Below, piece by piece: positions 51,062 to 60,584 of a DNA stretch of 64,000 nucleotides. The position numbers were made by a program, and so were the translations under genes. Origin of the DNA: Brucella daejeonensis (GTDB lineage: Bacteria > Pseudomonadota > Alphaproteobacteria > Rhizobiales > Rhizobiaceae); assembly GCF_014199265.1 (NCBI RefSeq), contig NZ_JACIJG010000006.1, forward strand, positions 1 to 64,000, in the 5' to 3' direction. The first letter of the stretch is position 1, and every line of letters starts with the position of its first letter. The notes beneath the pieces are model-generated. The model had not been told where the DNA came from. It searched no databases and was given only the letters and a program-made list of their open reading frames with translations.

Positions 51062-51808
51062 TCAGAAAGCTTTTACGGTTTCGATGGAACGGCTTGCGAA
51101 CCTGACATCGTCCGACGGATTGTCATGTTCCATGATGAAATATTGGACCGGCGTTTTGCGCAGGGCCGCGAACAGGGAAGCCCAGTCTACCGTCCCGTGG
51201 CCGACATCCGCCCAGCCGTCTTCGTCGCCCTTTTCGCCGTTGGCCGCGATGTCCTTGACATGAACGGCAAGAATGCGGTCCCCGTACCGGTCGATCCACT
51301 CGATCGGATCACCGCCGCCCTTTATGATCCATGCAATATCGGCCTCCCACGCAAGATCAGGCGACGCGTCGAGAATATGTTGCAGCGGCACCGATCCATC
51401 TGTCAGGGGACGGAACTCGAAATCATGATTGTGCCAGCCAAATGCATAACCCGCTTTGCGGTAAGGTTCGCCTGCCGCCGCAAGGCGCTTTCCAAGTTCC
51501 TGCCAGCCCGCGACCGTGTCAGGGCGCCGATCTGCGTCAAGATAGGGACAGAAAATCGCCTTCATGTCGGCGACCCTGGCGATTTCCAGAACGCGATCGA
51601 CCTCATTTTCCAGCATATCCAGTCCAAAATGCCCGGTAGGCATGGAAAGGCCCAGCGTATCCAGGTCTTTCTTCAATTGCACCGGATCGCCATAGACACC
51701 GCCATAGCCTTCGACCCTCCGATAACCGAGATCGTGCAACATGGAGAGCGTGCGTTCCAGGGGCTGGAAGTTGCGCGAGCTGTAAAGTTGATAGGAATAA
51801 CCGTTCAT
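51062..51808 (-). CDS. Sugar phosphate isomerase/epimerase-type TIM-barrel protein
   Basis: The 248-residue protein is of the xylose-isomerase-like superfamily with metal-binding segments YAFGWHNHDFEF, EADIAWIIKGGGDP, HVKDIAANGEKGDEDGWADVGHGTVDW and YFIMEHDNPSD. The ATG before NGYSYQLYSSRNF has AGGA eight bases upstream; the longer frame is non-conserved. It is paired with the Gfo/Idh/MocA gene, a common combination where one enzyme makes a 3-keto-sugar and the other isomerises it. Substrate unknown. Confidence 0.84.
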   Translation of the reverse strand: MNGYSYQLYSSRNFQPLERTLSMLHDLGYRRVEGYGGVYGDPVQLKKDLDTLGLSMPTGHFGLDMLENEVDRVLEIARVADMKAIFCPYLDADRRPDTVAGWQELGKRLAAAGEPYRKAGYAFGWHNHDFEFRPLTDGSVPLQHILDASPDLAWEADIAWIIKGGGDPIEWIDRYGDRILAVHVKDIAANGEKGDEDGWADVGHGTVDWASLFAALRKTPVQYFIMEHDNPSDDVRFASRSIETVKAF

Positions 51809-51928
51809 GTCTTTCGTCCTTCGATCTAAATCCTGAACCGGCAAGGCTTTTGCCGGGCAAAAAAAACCTCCGTCACAGCGGAAGTTTCCTTCGCGCCATG
51901 GCATGAAAACCAATGATTTCGCCTGTAT

Positions 51929-51942
51929 CGGAAGCGCTTACG
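51929..51942. promoter_or_regulatory. LacI-type operator-like palindrome before the epimerase gene
   Basis: CGGAAGCGCTTACG is a 14-base dyad with an AAGCGCTT core and CG centre, typical of LacI-family sites. It lies in the 156-bp gap between the importer ATPase stop and the epimerase ATG. It would allow separate control of the enzyme pair. I see no matching sequence at the importer promoter. Confidence 0.3.
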
Positions 51943-51964
51943 GGAAGCGCATATCTCGTTTCAT

Positions 51965-53041
51965 CTAAAGCCTCTCCTCCGTTTGGGCGTCGAAAAGTGA
52001 AAGCGTATCTGCCTTGAATCCGATCCTCACCTTATCGCCGGCCCGATAGCGTTTGCCGGCTTCCACCCGCGCCGACAGGGGATGTCCGTTCAGGCGAAGC
52101 CAGACCAGACTGTCCGCGCCCATTGGCTCGTCAAGATCGACAGTGGCTTCGAACCCACCCTCCACATCGAGCCTGACATGCTCGGGTCGGACCCCGAGCG
52201 TAGCTTTCCGCCCGGACGCCAGCGCACCGTCGTAGCCATCAAGCCGCACGGCCGCATTCCCGATATGAAAGACAGGCCCGTTATCCGTGGCGATTTCTCC
52301 TGAAAAGAAATTCATCGAGGGCGAACCAAGGAAGCCCGCAACGAAGCGGTTCCGGGGACGATTATAAATCGTAAGCGGGTCGGCAAGCTGCTGCACGATA
52401 CCGCCCTTCATCACCGCGATGCGGTCCGCCAGCGTCAATGCCTCGATCTGGTCATGAGTGACATAGATCATCGTATTGCCGAGCTTCTGGTGCAGGCGCT
52501 TGATTTCTACCCGCAGTTCCGAACGCAGCTTGGCATCGAGATTGGAAAGCGGTTCGTCGAACAGAAAAACGTCAACATCGCGCACGAGCGCACGACCAAT
52601 GGCGACACGCTGGCGCTGCCCACCGGACAGAGCGGAGGGCTTGCGCTGCAAAAGTGGCTCGATCTGGAGAATTTCCGCGGCGCGCTTGATGCGCTTGTCG
52701 ATCTCCGTCCTCGACAAGCCTGCAACGCGCAAGCCGAATGAGAGGTTTTTCTCGACGGTCATCTGCGGATACAGCGCATAGGACTGGAACACCATGCCGA
52801 TGCCGCGGTCCTTCGGTTCGTCCCAGGTGACATTACGCCCCTTTATGAAGATGCTGCCTTCGGAAATGTCGAGGAGCCCGGCAACACAGTTGAGCAGCGT
52901 GGACTTGCCGCAACCCGAAGGCCCCAGAAGCACAAGAAACTCGCCTTCATCGATCTCCAGATTGAGATTTTGCAGCACATTGACCGAACCGAAATCGAGC
53001 GACAGGTCCTGGATGGAAACACTGGAATTCATGAGGTTCAT
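51965..53041 (-). CDS. Carbohydrate ABC transporter ATPase (UgpC/MsmX-type)
   Basis: The 358-residue ATPase has Walker A GPSGCGKST, signature LSGGQRQRVAIGRALV and Walker B VFLFDEPLSNLDAKLR. A C-terminal TOBE region (VRPEHVRLD...DEPMGADSLVWLRLNG) is typical of the MalK/UgpC class. The start overlaps the permease stop by 4 bp. It powers the sugar importer encoded upstream. Confidence 0.92.
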   Translation of the reverse strand: MNLMNSSVSIQDLSLDFGSVNVLQNLNLEIDEGEFLVLLGPSGCGKSTLLNCVAGLLDISEGSIFIKGRNVTWDEPKDRGIGMVFQSYALYPQMTVEKNLSFGLRVAGLSRTEIDKRIKRAAEILQIEPLLQRKPSALSGGQRQRVAIGRALVRDVDVFLFDEPLSNLDAKLRSELRVEIKRLHQKLGNTMIYVTHDQIEALTLADRIAVMKGGIVQQLADPLTIYNRPRNRFVAGFLGSPSMNFFSGEIATDNGPVFHIGNAAVRLDGYDGALASGRKATLGVRPEHVRLDVEGGFEATVDLDEPMGADSLVWLRLNGHPLSARVEAGKRYRAGDKVRIGFKADTLSLFDAQTEERL

Positions 53042-53994
53042 CCCTTCACTGCGCCAGCGGCTATACCGCGAACGAAATAGCGGCCGGAAAGGAAGTAAAC
53101 GAGCAGCGGCACGGCACCTGTGAGAATGGTAGCGGCCATATTGACGTTATATTCCTTCACGCCCTGCATGGAGTTGACGATATTGTTGAGCTGGACGGTC
53201 ATCGGAAAATTCTGCGTTCCCGCAAACACCACCCCGAAAAGAAAGTCGTTCCAGATGCCGGTTACCTGCAGGATGATCGCGACGACGAAAATCGGCAGTG
53301 ACATCGGCAGCATGATCTGGAAAAAGATACGCCAGAACCCCGCCCCATCCACGCGCGCGGCCTTGAACAGTTCTGGCGGCAAGCCGGCAAAATAATTGCG
53401 GAACAGCAACGTCAGAATCGGCATACCGAAGATCGTATGGATGAACACGACCCCCGTCAGCGTACCGAAGATGCGAAGCTCACGGGTGATGATGACAAGC
53501 GGATAGAGCATGACCTGATAGGGTATGAATGCTCCAAAAAGCAGGATCGAGAAGAACACTTCCGATCCCTTGAATTTCCAATTCGCCAGCGCATAGCCGT
53601 TGACCGAAGCAATCGCTATTGACACGATCACGCTCGGTACGGTGATCTTGACCGAATTCCAGAAGCCCGCGCTGATCCCTTCACAATAAAGGCCCGTGCA
53701 AGCCTCGCTCCATGCCTTGACCCAGGGCTCGAAAGTGACCTCGACCGGCGGCGCGAAGATATTGCCAAGCCGGATCTCCGGCATACCCTTCAGGGAGGTG
53801 ACCACCATCACATAGAGCGGCAACAGGTAATAGACGGCGGCGACGAACAGCACACAGTAAAGCATGATGGTTGCCGGAGCAAAACGTCGTTTCGGTTTGT
53901 GTCCCCATGGCTGCGAAGCCTGCTTCCCTTGAGCTTCAGCGGCCGGAATTTGCGCGTCGTCCGACATCTTCCGGTTCAGGACTGCTTCTGTCAT
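53038..53994 (-). CDS. Carbohydrate ABC transporter permease (MalG-type)
   Basis: The 318-residue inner-membrane permease has the EAA-type loop PPELFKAARVDGAGFWRIFFQIMLPMSLPIF and helices such as TIMLYCVLFVAAVYYLLPLYVMVV. A 33-residue hydrophilic N-terminal tail precedes the first helix. Its start overlaps the MalF-type gene by 4 bp. It forms the pore with that protein. Confidence 0.9.
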   Translation of the reverse strand: MTEAVLNRKMSDDAQIPAAEAQGKQASQPWGHKPKRRFAPATIMLYCVLFVAAVYYLLPLYVMVVTSLKGMPEIRLGNIFAPPVEVTFEPWVKAWSEACTGLYCEGISAGFWNSVKITVPSVIVSIAIASVNGYALANWKFKGSEVFFSILLFGAFIPYQVMLYPLVIITRELRIFGTLTGVVFIHTIFGMPILTLLFRNYFAGLPPELFKAARVDGAGFWRIFFQIMLPMSLPIFVVAIILQVTGIWNDFLFGVVFAGTQNFPMTVQLNNIVNSMQGVKEYNVNMAATILTGAVPLLVYFLSGRYFVRGIAAGAVKG

Positions 53995-54899
53995 CTTGGC
54001 TTCCTCCGGCTATATTCGAGCATCGTCCACGGAACCAGAATGATGAGAACCGTGGTCAGCATGACCGTGGAAGCGGCAAGCCCCTGACCGAGATTGGCCC
54101 ATCCGAACATGAAGTCGTAGACATATTTTGCCGGCACTTCGGAAGCGATGCCCGGACCGCCATTGGTCATCGCCACGACCAGATCGTACAGTTTCACGAT
54201 ACCTGTAGCGATAAGCACCACCGTGGTTACCAGAACCGGACGCATCATCGGCAAGACGATGAAAACATATGCTTTCCACTTCGGAATGCCGTCGACCCGC
54301 GCGGCTTTCCATATCTCGTCATCGATGTTGCGCAATCCGGCCAGCATGAGAACCATGACCAGACCCGTCATCTGCCATAGCCCGGCAATCACAATGGCAT
54401 AAATGACATAAGTACGGCTCGACAGGACCGCCATCTGGAAATTATCGAAACCGATATCGCGAACGACCTTCTCCAGCCCGAGTTGCGGATTGAATATCCA
54501 TTGCCAAACCAGTCCGGTTACGATGAAGGACAGGGCATAGGGATAGAGAAAGATCGTGCGGAACGTATTCTCGAAGCGGATCTTCTGATCCATCAAGGCA
54601 GCAAGCACAAAACCGACGATCAGCGAAAAACCCATGCACAGCACACCATAGATCGCCAGATTGCGAACGGATACATGCCAGCGCGTCGCGGAAAACAGCC
54701 GGGCATATTGATCGAAGCCGACAAAATTCCACATCGGCAATGATTTGGAGGACGTAAAGGAATATGCGACCGTCCAGAGCGTGCAGCCTATGAAGACGAC
54801 CAGAACCGTCGCTATCATCGGGAGCGCGGCAATCTTCGCATTCAAATTGCGAAACAAGCCCAAGGGCTTTCTTTGGCGGTTATCGTCAAGGACGGTCAT
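53991..54899 (-). CDS. Carbohydrate ABC transporter permease (MalF-type)
   Basis: The 302-residue permease has helices beginning LPMIATVLVVFIGCTLWTVAYSF and the EAA-type loop DDEIWKAARVDGIPKWKAYVFIVLPMMRPVL. The ATG before TVLDDNRQ follows GGAGGAGAA and gives the usual N-terminus; the longer frame is not conserved. It lies 70 bp after the binding protein gene. Confidence 0.9.
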   Translation of the reverse strand: MTVLDDNRQRKPLGLFRNLNAKIAALPMIATVLVVFIGCTLWTVAYSFTSSKSLPMWNFVGFDQYARLFSATRWHVSVRNLAIYGVLCMGFSLIVGFVLAALMDQKIRFENTFRTIFLYPYALSFIVTGLVWQWIFNPQLGLEKVVRDIGFDNFQMAVLSSRTYVIYAIVIAGLWQMTGLVMVLMLAGLRNIDDEIWKAARVDGIPKWKAYVFIVLPMMRPVLVTTVVLIATGIVKLYDLVVAMTNGGPGIASEVPAKYVYDFMFGWANLGQGLAASTVMLTTVLIILVPWTMLEYSRRKPR

Positions 54900-54969
54900 G
54901 TTCTCCTCCCTCTCCCGATCTGCGGATATCCCGCACCACCTTCCTCCTGACGGTGCGAGATACGAATGA

Positions 54970-56226
54970 TTATTGAGCCTGTTCGATGATCTCCGCAAAA
55001 CGTTCCTGAATGTCATCGACCGTCATGTCTGGATTGGAAAAGAACTCGGCCGCGAGGCTCTCGATCTGTCCCTGTGTATCCGGTGCCCGCAACTGCTCCA
55101 TCGACGGGATGATGTTGTCCGGGTTCTTGAGGATTTCAATACCGGCCCGCATACAGCTCGATGCAGAATCGAGATCGACATCATCGCGGATCGGCAACGA
55201 ACCCTTGGCCAGATTGAACGCGACCTGCGTATCCTTGGAAACGAGCATACTGGCCAGCTTGAGTTGCGCCTTGGTGACGTCCGGGTCCGCGTTTTTCGGA
55301 AAGTAGATCGCATCGCCACCCGTTTCGAGATATGGATGCATACCAAGCCCCGGCAGGCAGTCGTAATCCTTCCCGGCCATCTTGCCGGCGGTGCCGAACT
55401 CACCCTGGGCCCAGTCGCCCATGATCTGCGCACCCGCCCGCCCGGTCAGAACCATATTGGTCGCCTCGTTCCATGAGCGGCCGACATAACCGGGGTCGGC
55501 CAGCGCACGCGCCTCGGCAAGCGCCTCAAAGACCTTCTTCATTTCAGGCCCGCGCGCGGCGTCGGCATCCTTGTCCTTGTTGACCTTGAGATAAAGTTCC
55601 TTGCCGCCGATCGCCGTCATCAAGACGGTGAGCATACCATTCACCTGCCAGCCGTCGCCGGTCGCAAGGGGAACGATGTTCTTTTCCTTCAGTTTGGGGG
55701 CCGCGGCAACGAGATCGCTCCAGTTCTTCGGTGGTTCGGCACCGGCATCCCGGAAGGACTGCGGATTGATCCACATCCATTCCCACGAATGGATATTCAG
55801 CGGAACGCAATAAAGGCGGCCTTCAAAAGTACATGACTCGAGAAGGCTTCCGGGGCGGATGAAATCGGCCCAGCCTTCCTTTTCGGCAAGCTCCGTCAGA
55901 TCTGTCATCAAGCCGGCCTGAACCAGTTCTTCGGCCTGTCGTCCGTGATTGAGCTGCGTGGCTCCCATCGGATTGCCGCCGAGGATACGGCTTATGATAA
56001 TCGGACGAGCGGTCGAGCCGCTACCGGCAATAGCCCCGTCAACCCACTTGTCGCCGCCAAGCGCATCGAACTTTTCAGCCAGCACCTTGACGGCGGCGGC
56101 TTCACCGCCCGAGGTCCACCAGTGGGTAACTTCAAGATCGGCCGCCGACGATGTCCCGGTCATCGCCAGTGTTGTCGTTGCCAAACAGATCGACGCGGCG
56201 AAAACCGCCGTTCTCCCGTACGACAT
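54970..56226 (-). CDS. Carbohydrate ABC transporter substrate-binding protein (family 1)
   Basis: The 418-residue protein has a signal peptide (FAASICLATTTLAMTGTSSAA) and a type II binding fold beginning LEVTHWWTSGGEAAAVKVLAEKF, typical of MalE/UgpB-like proteins. Aromatic residues LNIHSWEWMWINP line a likely sugar site. Cysteines in SCTFEGRLYCVP could form a disulfide. GGGAGGAG precedes the ATG. It heads the operon and is preceded by the twin-operator promoter. Confidence 0.9.
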   Translation of the reverse strand: MSYGRTAVFAASICLATTTLAMTGTSSAADLEVTHWWTSGGEAAAVKVLAEKFDALGGDKWVDGAIAGSGSTARPIIISRILGGNPMGATQLNHGRQAEELVQAGLMTDLTELAEKEGWADFIRPGSLLESCTFEGRLYCVPLNIHSWEWMWINPQSFRDAGAEPPKNWSDLVAAAPKLKEKNIVPLATGDGWQVNGMLTVLMTAIGGKELYLKVNKDKDADAARGPEMKKVFEALAEARALADPGYVGRSWNEATNMVLTGRAGAQIMGDWAQGEFGTAGKMAGKDYDCLPGLGMHPYLETGGDAIYFPKNADPDVTKAQLKLASMLVSKDTQVAFNLAKGSLPIRDDVDLDSASSCMRAGIEILKNPDNIIPSMEQLRAPDTQGQIESLAAEFFSNPDMTVDDIQERFAEIIEQAQ

Positions 56227-56239
56227 TTCATCTCCTCCC

Positions 56240-56261
56240 AAATCTGAAACGTTACAGGTAT
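56240..56261. promoter_or_regulatory. Proximal operator of the sugar importer (LacI-type)
   Basis: AAATCTGAAACGTTACAGGT followed by AT matches the distal palindrome at 56439-56460 at 19 of 22 positions. It overlaps the -10 box and start-site region of the importer promoter, a classic repressor position. Confidence 0.65.
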
Positions 56262-56438
56262 GGTATCCGAAACGGCCCCGCTTGCAAGCTTTTAATTTGC
56301 TTCATCATGAACAGCCCCGGTGGAATTCAGTCAACACGTTGAAAATAAACAAAAAATAGTTCGGCATGTATTGGAGTGATTGGAATTTTCATGCCATACC
56401 TGCACCCCTCATCTAAACTGGAAACATGAGAATAAATG

Positions 56439-56460
56439 AAATCTGTAACGTTACAGATTT
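56439..56460. promoter_or_regulatory. Distal operator: perfect 22-bp palindrome (LacI-type)
   Basis: The half-site AAATCTGTAAC is followed by its exact complement GTTACAGATTT, giving a perfect 22-bp palindrome centred on CG. Its centre is 199 bp from that of the proximal site, near 19 turns of B-DNA, so one tetrameric regulator could bridge both by looping. Confidence 0.7.
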
Positions 56461-56603
56461 GCGTTCAGCACTAGCCATGAAAACAAAAAGGCGAGACATA
56501 CTCTGAAACCGCAATGCTGTTCATCAGCTCAAATAACGCGCACTGGCTTGAATGTCGCTTCGCCGATGATCGACCTTTTCCGGTTTTTGATATATATTAA
56601 TAC

Positions 56604-58025
56604 ATGGCACAAAACAAACTAGAGAAGTTTGCTCTGCTTAAACGACGAACAGTATGGATATTTCTTATGCTGTTTTTCGTCACCGTTTCTTATTTGCAGC
56701 CCGCCGCTTCGGATGTGACCGGAAGCGCGATTGTTTTAAAGTTAAATGGAACGGTCAACCCTGCGACAGCAGACTATATCTCACGCGGTTTGCAAAAGGC
56801 AGCGCAGCGCAAAGCAAACATTATTGTGTTGCAGATCGACACGCCCGGAGGACTCGACAGTTCCACGCGTGACATCGTTCGTTCAATTCTGGCCTCGCCC
56901 ATAGCGGTGATCGCTTTCGTAGCTCCAAGTGGAGCGAGGGCTGCGAGTGCGGGAACCTACATTCTTTATGCCAGCCATTTGGCCGCGATGTCGCCTGGCA
57001 CACATCTGGGGGCTGCGACCCCTGTCGCCATCGGTGGCGGATCGCCCTTCAATAGCGAACCCGAAGATGGCGGGAATGCTTCAAAGGAAGCAAACAAGGA
57101 TAACTCGAACAAACCTGTTCAGTTTCCGAAAACCGCCAGTGAAGCGAAGGCAATCAACGATTCGGTAGCCTATATTCGCGGACTTGCCGAACTGCGCAAT
57201 CGCAATGCGGATTGGGCTGAAAAAGCCGTGCGCGAGGCAGCCGCACTTTCGTCCGACGCCGCCATGCGCGAGAATGTTATCGACTTCATGGCCGCCACGA
57301 TCGACGACTTGCTGAAACAGGCGGATGGCCGCACCGTGCGAGTGGGCCAGGAAAATATCAAACTCAGCACAACCGACCTCGTAGTTGAAGCCCTTGAGCC
57401 GGACTGGCGTGCGCGCTTTCTTTCCACGATCACCGATCCCAATATCGCTCTTATTCTCATGATGATCGGCATTTACGGACTGATCTTCGAGTTCATCAAC
57501 CCCGGAGCTCTGGTTCCCGGCACGGTCGGGGCTATCAGCCTGATTATCGGACTGTATGCATTAGCCGTTCTCCCGGTAAACTATGCTGGATTGGGCCTGA
57601 TTGCGCTCGGAAGTGTGTTGCTCGTCGCAGAGGCACTGGCCCCATCGTTCGGGATTCTCGGCATTGGCGGCAGCGGCGCATTGGTTCTGGGGGCAATCAT
57701 CCTGTTGGATACAGACATTCCGGGTCTGGAAATCTCACGGCCAATAATCGGCGGCATAGCAGTCGTCAGTCTCATCTTCAGCGTTGTCGTCGCTCGCCTT
57801 GCCTTGCTCGTGCGGCGAAAGAGAGCGGTTACCGGCGCTGAAGAAATGATCGATTCGACCGGCGAAGTGGAAAGCTGGGCGGGAAGTGACGGATATATCA
57901 TGGTCCACGGCGAACGCTGGCGCGCCATCTCCACCACCCCGCTTTCCGCAGGAGATCGTGTGACCGTCACAAATCGGCATGGATTAACGCTTGAGGTTGC
58001 CCTTCGGGAGCGCGAGGGAGAATAG
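56604..58025 (+). CDS. NfeD-family membrane serine protease (ClpP class)
   Basis: The 473-residue protein has an N-terminal signal/anchor (TVWIFLMLFFVTVSYLQPAA), a ClpP-like protease domain and then four membrane helices with a C-terminal OB-fold (NfeD-C, YIMVHGERWRAISTTPLSAGDRV). The likely catalytic Ser is S115 in SGARAASAGTYIL. A catalytic Lys could be K182 in KAINDSVAYIRGLAE, at the position expected from archaeal NfeD. The family cleaves stomatin-like partners; here a slipin gene follows by 24 bp. No ribosome site is visible and a TATATT box is only 5 bases upstream, so the mRNA may be leaderless. Confidence 0.9.
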   Translation: MAQNKLEKFALLKRRTVWIFLMLFFVTVSYLQPAASDVTGSAIVLKLNGTVNPATADYISRGLQKAAQRKANIIVLQIDTPGGLDSSTRDIVRSILASPIAVIAFVAPSGARAASAGTYILYASHLAAMSPGTHLGAATPVAIGGGSPFNSEPEDGGNASKEANKDNSNKPVQFPKTASEAKAINDSVAYIRGLAELRNRNADWAEKAVREAAALSSDAAMRENVIDFMAATIDDLLKQADGRTVRVGQENIKLSTTDLVVEALEPDWRARFLSTITDPNIALILMMIGIYGLIFEFINPGALVPGTVGAISLIIGLYALAVLPVNYAGLGLIALGSVLLVAEALAPSFGILGIGGSGALVLGAIILLDTDIPGLEISRPIIGGIAVVSLIFSVVVARLALLVRRKRAVTGAEEMIDSTGEVESWAGSDGYIMVHGERWRAISTTPLSAGDRVTVTNRHGLTLEVALREREGE

Positions 58026-58049
58026 CAACCAGAACAGAACACAGGAGTC

Positions 58050-58832
58050 ATGACGATGAGTCTATTCAGCGACATCACGTTCTACCTTGTACCGGTTCTC
58101 ATTCTCGTCATTTTGCTCGCGGCGGCGGTTAAAATTCTGCGCGAATACGAGCGCGGCGTGGTCTTCACGCTCGGTCGCTTTACTGGCGTAAAGGGACCGG
58201 GGCTGATCGTACTGATTCCATTCGTGCAACAAATGGTTCGCGTCGATTTACGCACGCGCGTTCTGGACGTCCCAAGTCAGGACGTCATTTCCCGCGACAA
58301 TGTTTCGGTCAGCGTTAACGCCGTGATCTATTTTCGTGTTCTCGACCCGGAGAAAGCGACGATACAGGTAGAAGATTTCATGGCGGCGACCAGCCAACTC
58401 GCCCAGACCACGCTGCGTTCCGTGCTGGGCAAGCACGATCTTGATGAAATGCTGGCCGAGCGAGATAAGCTGAACAGCGACATCCAGGATACTCTCGACA
58501 AGCAAACCGACGCCTGGGGCATAAAAGTTGCAAATGTCGAAATCAAGCATGTGGATGTCAATGAAGCCATGATCAGGGCTATCGCGCGTCAGGCTGAGGC
58601 CGAACGCGAGCGGCGTGCGAAAGTCATCAATGCCGAAGGCGAACAGCAGGCAGCTCAAAAACTCCTCGAAGCCGCCAGAATACTTTCCAGGCAGCCAGAA
58701 GCCATGCAGCTTCGCTACCTAAGCACACTCAACACGATTGCCGGAGAAAAAAGCTCTTCCATCATATTTCCATTCCCGATGGAAATCGTCAGCTTCATCC
58801 AGGACATGAAAAAAGGTAAGAACCCTTCATGA
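58050..58832 (+). CDS. Slipin / stomatin-like SPFH protein
   Basis: The 260-residue protein has one N-terminal membrane segment ([18 protein letters not shown]) and an SPFH domain: [68 protein letters not shown] coiled-coil C-terminal part follows ([28 protein letters not shown]). It is the expected partner and substrate of the NfeD protease and probably organises membrane microdomains. An ATG two codons in is an alternative start. Confidence 0.92.
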   Translation: MTMSLFSDITFYLVPVLILVILLAAAVKILREYERGVVFTLGRFTGVKGPGLIVLIPFVQQMVRVDLRTRVLDVPSQDVISRDNVSVSVNAVIYFRVLDPEKATIQVEDFMAATSQLAQTTLRSVLGKHDLDEMLAERDKLNSDIQDTLDKQTDAWGIKVANVEIKHVDVNEAMIRAIARQAEAERERRAKVINAEGEQQAAQKLLEAARILSRQPEAMQLRYLSTLNTIAGEKSSSIIFPFPMEIVSFIQDMKKGKNPS

Positions 58833-58929
58833 TGCGCCGCCCGATGCATTTGGTTGCAGCGTGAAAAATTCGGCGCGACGAATGCTGCAACACAAATATG
58901 TGGGGCAATTCAGCCATAGCCAGTACTTT

Positions 58930-60429
58930 TTATTTCGGTCTATGGGTGAGGCAACGCGAAACACTATCCTGCCAGCCTGCTATCGCGCTTTCACGCTCCT
59001 TCTCCGGCATCTTCGGCTCAAACCGGCAATCACGCTGCCAGCGTTCCGAAAAGCCCTTGCGGTCCGGCCCGATGCCCGCACGGAAAGCAGCCAGCCATGC
59101 GGCGCCCAGAACCGTCGTCTCAAGAAACACCGGGCGGTCGACAGGCGCATTGAGAATGTCGGCCAGACGCTGCATGGTCCAGTCGGACGCAACCATGCCG
59201 CCATCAACCCGCAAGACCGTATTCCCGTTTGATCCCTTCCAGTCACCACGCATGGCTTCAAGAAGATCAAAGGTCTGATAAGCAACGCTTTCGAGCGCCG
59301 CACGCGCGAACTCGGCCGGTCCCGTTCCACGCGTCAGTCCGAAGATCGCGCCGCGCGCTTCCGCATCCCAATAAGGCGCCCCCAGTCCGGCGAAGGCAGG
59401 AACCAGATAGACACGCTGGTTCGGGTCGGCCTTTTCGGCAAGCGCGCTCACCTCCGAAGCCACGGAAATAAACCCCAGTTCGTCACGCAGCCACTGCACC
59501 GCGGCCCCGGCGATGAAGATCGAGCCTTCAAGGGCGTAAGTCGTAACGCCATCGAGACGATAAGCGATGGTGGTAAGCAGCCGGTTGGATGACGTCACAC
59601 GATCCGTCCCGGTGTTCAGAAGCGCAAAACATCCGGTGCCGTAGGTGGACTTCATCATGCCCGGCTCAAAACAGGCATTGCCGATCACCGCCGCCTGCTG
59701 GTCGCCCGCGACACCGAGAATCGGGATGGAAACACCGAAAAGCGAAGGATCGGTCATGCCGAAATCCGCAGCGCAATCCTTCACTTCCGGCAGCATGGCG
59801 GCTGGAATACCCAATATATCCAGCAACTCATCGTCCCAGCGGTTTTCGCCGATATTATAGATCAGCGTGCGTGACGCGTTGGTCGCATCGGTTACGTGCG
59901 CCTTGCCGCCGGTAAGCTTGTAAATCAGCCAGCTATCAACGGTGCCGAAGCAGATTTCGCCGTTCTCCGCACGCTCACGCAACCCTGAAACATGGTCCAG
60001 CAGCCATGCAAGTTTTGTCCCGGAAAAATACGGATCGAGCAGCAGCCCGGTCCTGTCGGTGAACAGGGGTTCCAGATTGCGACGCTTCAAATCCTCGCAA
60101 AGCTGCGCCGTGCGGCGATCCTGCCAGACGATGGCGCGGTGCGCCGGCTTGCCGCTGGCACGATCCCAGACGACTGTCGTTTCGCGCTGATTGGTGATGC
60201 CGATGGCCGCGACATCCGCGGCGCCAATACCTGCCTGCTCAAGTGCGGTGCCAATGGTAGACTGGACGGTTGCCCAGATTTCCTCGGCATCGTGCTCGAC
60301 CCAACCGGACGAGGGAAAATGCTGCGTGAATTCCTGCTGTCCCTGCCCGACGACCCGCATGTTGCTGTCAAACAGCACGGACCTCGTGGAAGTGGTGCCC
60401 TGATCGATAGCCAGAATATATCCGCTCAT
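58930..60429 (-). CDS. glpK: Glycerol kinase
   Basis: The 499-residue FGGY kinase converts glycerol and ATP to glycerol 3-phosphate. Diagnostic segments are [84 protein letters not shown] and [13 protein letters not shown]. Its position downstream of the glycerol ABC genes supports the assignment. It lies 155 bp after the binding protein gene; the slipin gene converges on its end. Confidence 0.93.
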   Translation of the reverse strand: MSGYILAIDQGTTSTRSVLFDSNMRVVGQGQQEFTQHFPSSGWVEHDAEEIWATVQSTIGTALEQAGIGAADVAAIGITNQRETTVVWDRASGKPAHRAIVWQDRRTAQLCEDLKRRNLEPLFTDRTGLLLDPYFSGTKLAWLLDHVSGLRERAENGEICFGTVDSWLIYKLTGGKAHVTDATNASRTLIYNIGENRWDDELLDILGIPAAMLPEVKDCAADFGMTDPSLFGVSIPILGVAGDQQAAVIGNACFEPGMMKSTYGTGCFALLNTGTDRVTSSNRLLTTIAYRLDGVTTYALEGSIFIAGAAVQWLRDELGFISVASEVSALAEKADPNQRVYLVPAFAGLGAPYWDAEARGAIFGLTRGTGPAEFARAALESVAYQTFDLLEAMRGDWKGSNGNTVLRVDGGMVASDWTMQRLADILNAPVDRPVFLETTVLGAAWLAAFRAGIGPDRKGFSERWQRDCRFEPKMPEKERESAIAGWQDSVSRCLTHRPK

Positions 60430-60584
60430 TCTTCACGCATTCCCATTGGTAGCAACAAGCCGGGACGGCCGGCGGTCCGATTTCGACGTTTCCATCCGCT
60501 GATACAGACGCCAAGCGAATGTCGGGACACAAACGTCAAATTCAATCCACCAGTGCCGCCCCGGCCAGATCAAACTACAGAATT

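Larger units (their letters stand above)
56227..56603. other. Regulatory region between the sugar importer and nfeD
   Basis: No gene is seen. It carries the importer promoter (TTGCAA 56282-56287 and TACCAT 56260-56265 on the minus strand, 16 bases apart), two operators (separate entries) and an AT-rich nfeD promoter. A TATATT box at 56593-56598 ends 5 bases before the nfeD ATG. Confidence 0.55.
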
